Below are positions 31,501 through 34,194 of a stretch of DNA of 34,194 nucleotides, in pieces. Source of the DNA: Ferrovibrio sp. (GTDB lineage: Bacteria > Pseudomonadota > Alphaproteobacteria > Ferrovibrionales > Ferrovibrionaceae). The notes beneath the pieces are model-generated. The model was not told the origin of the DNA. It made no database searches and saw only the letters and a program-made list of their open reading frames with translations. How positions within the stretch are numbered: position 1 is the first letter of the stretch; each line of letters begins with the position of its first letter. Location of the stretch: assembly GCF_017994015.1 (NCBI RefSeq), contig NZ_JAGOLP010000036.1, positions 1 to 34,194 of the forward strand. The letters run 5' to 3'. The position numbers were made by a program, and so were the translations under genes.

Positions 31501-32106
31501 CTTTTCGCTGGTGTCGGTGTGCTGGCGCATTTCTCGGCCTCCTTGAAACGAGGGGCCGGCATCGACCCGAATTAGGCCCGCTTCGCTCAGGAACGCCTCG
31601 AGCATTGGATCTTTGGCCTCGAAACCAGCAACCAAGCGTCGCGCCGCGTCAGCCGGCATTTCCAAACGAACTCGAGAGCTGTTGGCTCGGGTTACGGATG
31701 AAATCGCAATTTGGCCGAATGGAATTCCGACATAGGCAGCTACCATTGAGACCAGGCGCTGCCGCTCCTTGTCGTTCATCTCATCTGGATCACGCGCCAC
31801 GATCAGATCGACCAGCATTTTCTGCTCTGCCGTCATCGGCGGCGGATCACCGCGCGCAATGATGCACGGTGATTTCTTGTATCGTTGGAGGTAGCTCGCG
31901 CCCCATTTCTCGTTGTCCGCGCGCTCGTGACAGTTGGCGCACAGCGCAATGAGGTTTTCGAGTGAATGGTCTTGCGACTTGCTCCATGGAATGACGTGCG
32001 CGTACTCAAGCGGCAGCGACGTGCAGCAGACAGCGCAATGATGACGAGCCTCGAAAAGCACATCGCGCTTTATTTCGATGGGGATTGAGGGCCTACTCGT
32101 CGGCAT
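28558..32106 (-). CDS. hsdR: Type I restriction subunit HsdR with N-terminal HNH nuclease domain
   Basis: 1182 aa from ATG 32106, which overlaps the hsdS stop by 14 bp; the frame extends to 32163 but inside hsdS. Residues about 20-65 are an HNH domain: two CxxC pairs (CAVC, CANC) and H-N-H residues in AHVIP...ENLIALCANCHERAD. Residues 91-190 are an uncharacterised segment including SSRVRLEMPADAARRLVAGF. From residue 193 it is canonical HsdR: PD-(D/E)XK in LDAALFINGLPVATFELK, Walker A SAGSGKSNS, DEAH box IIDEAHSSQGG, TATP motif, and motif VI QTLSRLNRAHP. ATP-dependent translocation and cleavage of unmodified DNA. An internal AAGGAGG plus ATG at residue 193 (31530) could yield a separate 990 aa HsdR, the usual family length. 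Confidence 0.92.
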   Translation of the reverse strand: MPTSRPSIPIEIKRDVLFEARHHCAVCCTSLPLEYAHVIPWSKSQDHSLENLIALCANCHERADNEKWGASYLQRYKKSPCIIARGDPPPMTAEQKMLVDLIVARDPDEMNDKERQRLVSMVAAYVGIPFGQIAISSVTRANSSRVRLEMPADAARRLVAGFEAKDPMLEAFLSEAGLIRVDAGPSFQGGREMRQHTDTSEKGLETLIVRSLIDEAGYVAGASKDFDRDHAIDLAKLFDFLNATQPDAIESLGIAEDGPKRLQFLHRLQGEIAKRGVIDVLRNGVKHGPGSVELFFGTPTPGNAKAEELFAANVFSVTRQLHYSKDATKLSLDAALFINGLPVATFELKNSLTKQTVEDAIEQYKRDRDPKELMFQFGRCVVHFAVDDHEVRMCSHLKGKASWFLPFNKGWNDGAGNPPNPHGLKSDYLWKQILAKRNLTDILENYAQVVEETDERGKKKPPKQVFPRFHQLDVVRKLLADAEASGAGRRYLIQHSAGSGKSNSIAWLGHQLIGLESGGKPTFDTVIVVTDRRNLDKQIRDTIKQFAQVSSIVGAVTEGSQQLRTFLQQGKKIIITTVQKFPFILDEIGDGHRGRTFAIIIDEAHSSQGGRTSAKMNIALAANGGEEEEESVEDTINRLMEARKVLPNASYFAFTATPKNKTLEIFGTAVPEGGKIRHVPFHNYSMKQAIEEGFILDVLKHYTPVESYYRLMKTVEDDPQFDTKRAQKKLRRYVESHDHAIRKKAEIMVDHFHDQVMAHRKIGGAARAMVVTSGIHRAIQYFHAFGEYLKERKSPYQAIVAFSGEHEYGGQKVTEASLNGFPSNKIEELIQKDPYRFLIVADKFQTGYDEPLLHTMYVDKTLSGIKAVQTLSRLNRAHPQKHDTFVLDFMNDVDGIKASFEDYYRTTILSEETDPNKLHDLKARLDGYQVYSWEQVEDLVALYLGGADRDKLDPILDACVAVYKADLDEDGQVDVKGKAKAFTRTYGFLAAILPYTNAAWEKLSIFLNFLTPKLPAPEEQDLSKGILESIDMDSYRVEAQATMSIALPDANAEIGPVPTSGGGRKPEPELDLLSNILKTFNEMFGNIDWKDADKIGKVIAEELPTKVAADKAYQNAMKNSDKQNARIEHDKALERAVIELLSDHTELFKQFSDNPSFKKWLSETIFTATYAGKAAQDNLARQ
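31528..31544 (-). promoter_or_regulatory. Internal ribosome-binding site and start inside hsdR fusion
   Basis: Read leftward: AAGGAGG (complement of 31538-31544), 7 nt, ATG (complement of 31528-31530). The ATG is the Met of MRQHTDTSEKGLET, exactly where ordinary HsdR proteins begin. Confidence 0.65.
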
Positions 32107-34171
32107 CGGCCCCCTCCATCGCATCGTTGTCGTCGGCTTCCAGCTCGTCATCGAGCTGGTCATCAGCGTCGGCGGCCAACGCGTCCGCTAGTGAGGCGAT
32201 CTCGATGTTCCGTACGTCGAGCTTGCCAGTGACGACATCAGCGATCAGTCGATCGCGGTACTCGAAAAGGACCTGCAGCTCTAAACGCAACTTCTTGCGG
32301 ATAGCTGCTTCCAGCTCGATGAGTTGCCGAATCTCCTTCTGAACAGCCATGGGAGGAACGGGAATTTTCTCTTTCTTGAGCGTCCTCATGTTCAAGGGCC
32401 GATTGCGACCCGCTGCTCCGCGCGAATGCACATCTAAAAGCAAGCCGCCATAGTCCGAGCGAAAGAAGGCCAGCAAATATGCGGTATCGACTTGGTTTTC
32501 GCGTCCTCTGAGGATTGGATAGCGATGTGACGCTATGCAACCTTCCGCATCAGCATCCGCAAGTGCCACCGCTCCTTCCCACGCGAACTGGCCGCTGAGA
32601 ATTAGGTCCCCCGGCTCAATCCAGAAAAAGTCGGAATCCCCCAATTCAGAAGCTAAGGTTTCGGGCTTCTTGAAGTACCCGCGGCCTCGATTATAAAGGC
32701 CTATCGGAGTGAAACTCTCCGCTTCGGTGCGCTCAATCGGTCGATTAATTAACTGCGCAACAACTTCAATTCGCGCCTCATGGGCCGCTGCTGAATTAAG
32801 AGCCTCTTGGGTAGCCAGCTTCAGCCGTTCGGCGGCAAGCTCGGCAAAGCGCCGTTTATTGCGGGCAAGGCGGCGGACGCGAAGATCATAGGTCCGGATG
32901 AACTGCACGATTTTGCGCTGCTCTTCCTCGGGTGGCTGTGGAACGTGAATTGCCCCAAAACGATCGGAGTAAAGACGCAGGAACCCAGATGTGCCGGTTC
33001 CAAGTCCCTTTGACTCCTGACGGAATTTCGCGCGGTAGATGGCTGTCTTGAAAAGGTCGACGAAGTAGTCAGCCTCCATCAGCCGGAGAGGCTGAAATAC
33101 CGCATAGTCTGGACTGACCAAACCGTCCTCGCGCGCAACCGCGAACATGCCGTTCGACGCCTGCATGCGGTTCAGCACCATCTGCCCGGTGCGGACGCGC
33201 TTGTATCCCCGGAGCTCCTCCGGCGTGACAGGCCTAGTGGAAACTTTCGCGTGAGGGATGAGACCATGAGCCTGTCGCATAGACAGCAGGGTTTCCGTCC
33301 CCGTGTCGGTCCGGTCGTCGATCTCGCGAAACAGATATTTGCTTCTGAGCACGTCCCACCGGGTTGGCAGATCGCCAAGCCAGTCGTGCACTGCGGGATG
33401 ATAGTCTGAGAGATGCTTCGGCGACTCGACGTCTCTGGCGAGAGTTGGGCGCGACGGGACAGAGGCAGGCTTGGCGTTTGAAATCATTGGCTGCTCAAAT
33501 AGGGATGGCTGGGGACCGCTTGGCGGCGGCGGGGCTGCATCGGCTTGGGACGATCGCTGAGGAGGCCAGCCCAGGATTTCGGCATTGGGCGCGGCCTGGA
33601 CCGCCTCGATGGGCTGACCGAACAGCAGGAACTCGGATATCGCCAGCGGCTCGATGAAGCGCAGACCCTCCGCCTCGTCGCCCTTCAGCTGCTCGCGCAA
33701 CTCCATCAGCAGCCGCCCGAGCACGTTCATGCCGACGAGTGTGCCGTCATCGGCAACCTTCGCGCCCCAGAAATCGTCCTTCCTGGATTGCTCGACGATG
33801 GGGCGGTGCCCGGTGGCCAGGAGCAGCCTGCCGAACTCACGCCAGTTCTGCGCCAGCTTCACACGCAGACACCACCGCATGATCTTGACCCGCACAAAGT
33901 CCCAGTCATGCCGGGAGACCCGCCGATATGGCTTGCTGCGCATTTTCGCCGTCATCGGGCTGTTCTCACCGATGATGAGCTGCTGCACCTCCGGCATGTG
34001 TGGGAAGCGGCATGCCTGATAGAGGGCTTCCGATGTGCGGATGCGAACGCCGTTCACCCGTAGTGGAAAGCCCGGTGCCATGTTCGACAGACCACCAAAC
34101 CGCTCGTTCGTCTTCAGGAAGACGACGCTGGCGGAGGGGTCATATGTGCGAACCTGGCTAGCCTGGGACAT
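32093..34171 (-). CDS. hsdS: Type I specificity subunit HsdS with N-terminal NADAR domain
   Basis: 692 aa, longer than usual HsdS (about 400-450). Residues 15-165 are a complete NADAR (YbiA-like) domain: FGGLSNMAPGFPLRVNGVRI, TSEALYQACRF with candidate catalytic E48, MTAKMRSKPYRR, W90, KIMRWCLRVKLAQN, LLLATGHRPIVEQSRKDDFW and GMNVLGRLLMELRE. A Pro-rich linker (about 195-235) leads to HsdS proper from about residue 255: WLGDLPTRWDVLRSKYLF, first target-recognition domain, EEEQRKIVQFIRTYDLRVRR helix, second recognition domain, then AVQKEIRQLIELEAAIRKKL and an acidic tail. It reads DNA targets for methylation and cleavage. The start overlaps the upstream stop (TGATG) and the end overlaps HNH-hsdR. 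Confidence 0.9.
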   Translation of the reverse strand: MSQASQVRTYDPSASVVFLKTNERFGGLSNMAPGFPLRVNGVRIRTSEALYQACRFPHMPEVQQLIIGENSPMTAKMRSKPYRRVSRHDWDFVRVKIMRWCLRVKLAQNWREFGRLLLATGHRPIVEQSRKDDFWGAKVADDGTLVGMNVLGRLLMELREQLKGDEAEGLRFIEPLAISEFLLFGQPIEAVQAAPNAEILGWPPQRSSQADAAPPPPSGPQPSLFEQPMISNAKPASVPSRPTLARDVESPKHLSDYHPAVHDWLGDLPTRWDVLRSKYLFREIDDRTDTGTETLLSMRQAHGLIPHAKVSTRPVTPEELRGYKRVRTGQMVLNRMQASNGMFAVAREDGLVSPDYAVFQPLRLMEADYFVDLFKTAIYRAKFRQESKGLGTGTSGFLRLYSDRFGAIHVPQPPEEEQRKIVQFIRTYDLRVRRLARNKRRFAELAAERLKLATQEALNSAAAHEARIEVVAQLINRPIERTEAESFTPIGLYNRGRGYFKKPETLASELGDSDFFWIEPGDLILSGQFAWEGAVALADADAEGCIASHRYPILRGRENQVDTAYLLAFFRSDYGGLLLDVHSRGAAGRNRPLNMRTLKKEKIPVPPMAVQKEIRQLIELEAAIRKKLRLELQVLFEYRDRLIADVVTGKLDVRNIEIASLADALAADADDQLDDELEADDNDAMEGADADE

Positions 34172-34194
34172 CAGAATACGTCCTTCGCCAGCAT
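34171..34194 (-). CDS. C-terminal end of upstream gene, presumably hsdM
   Basis: Only seven codons (MLAKDVF) and a TGA remain at the right edge; the stop shares one base with the hsdS ATG (TGATG). The next gene upstream in a type I operon is normally the methyltransferase hsdM, absent from this window, so this is the most likely identity. Seven residues cannot confirm it. Confidence 0.4.
   Translation of the reverse strand: MLAKDVF

Overview
The window is high-GC bacterial DNA, most likely from an alphaproteobacterium of the Rhodospirillales type. That placement rests on the TRAP operon, the FbpB-like ferric transporter, acetyl-CoA synthetase, gene style and GC-rich codon use; it is an inference, not a species call. 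Three blocks are visible: core-like chromosome (1 to about 19943), an 8.3 kb integrative element inside a tRNA-Gly gene (19944-28284), and, beyond the restored tRNA, a defence-type region (28322-34194) that runs off the right edge.

The core block begins with a 5'-truncated multiheme cytochrome c fused to an LVIVD-repeat propeller, followed by a small exported protein. A convergent c554-like multiheme cytochrome comes next. A four-gene ABC transporter operon follows (fused permease, two tandem paralogous binding proteins, ATPase; ferric-iron type by family). It ends in a 188 bp palindromic MITE-like element that also supplies the stop codon of the next convergent gene. A leftward cluster carries dctP-dctQ-dctM (TakP-like TRAP transporter), gamma-glutamyltransferase, KDPG aldolase, a GST and a superinfection-immunity-like membrane protein, with a GntR-like operator upstream. 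Acetyl-CoA synthetase and a divergent MarR regulator/hotdog thioesterase pair sharing a palindromic operator complete the block.

The integrative element sits in tRNA-Gly(CCC). A 37 bp copy of the tRNA 5' half is left orphaned at the left end (19944-19980). The complete tRNA (28248-28321) at the right end therefore has a 5' half and a promoter supplied by the element, which is the reverse of the usual 3'-end restoration. The element carries a type II R-M system (m5C methyltransferase, convergent restriction enzyme), an XRE regulator with an operator, two small exported proteins, a serine recombinase, an unknown ORF, a possible replication initiator, an excisionase-like protein and a tyrosine integrase. 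Matching 18 bp direct repeats near both ends look like integrase arm sites, and several copies of a GCAGGTACCTGC palindrome are scattered around the serine recombinase.

The right block is a leftward type I R-M operon with unusual architecture. The specificity subunit has an N-terminal NADAR domain (the family that removes ADP-ribose from nucleic acid bases or acts on NAD-derived metabolites). The restriction subunit has an N-terminal HNH nuclease plus an uncharacterised adaptor-like segment. A strong internal Shine-Dalgarno and ATG at the fusion joint would allow a conventional HsdR to be made as well. The methylase gene is presumably just beyond the right edge. This is the best candidate for an undescribed system here.
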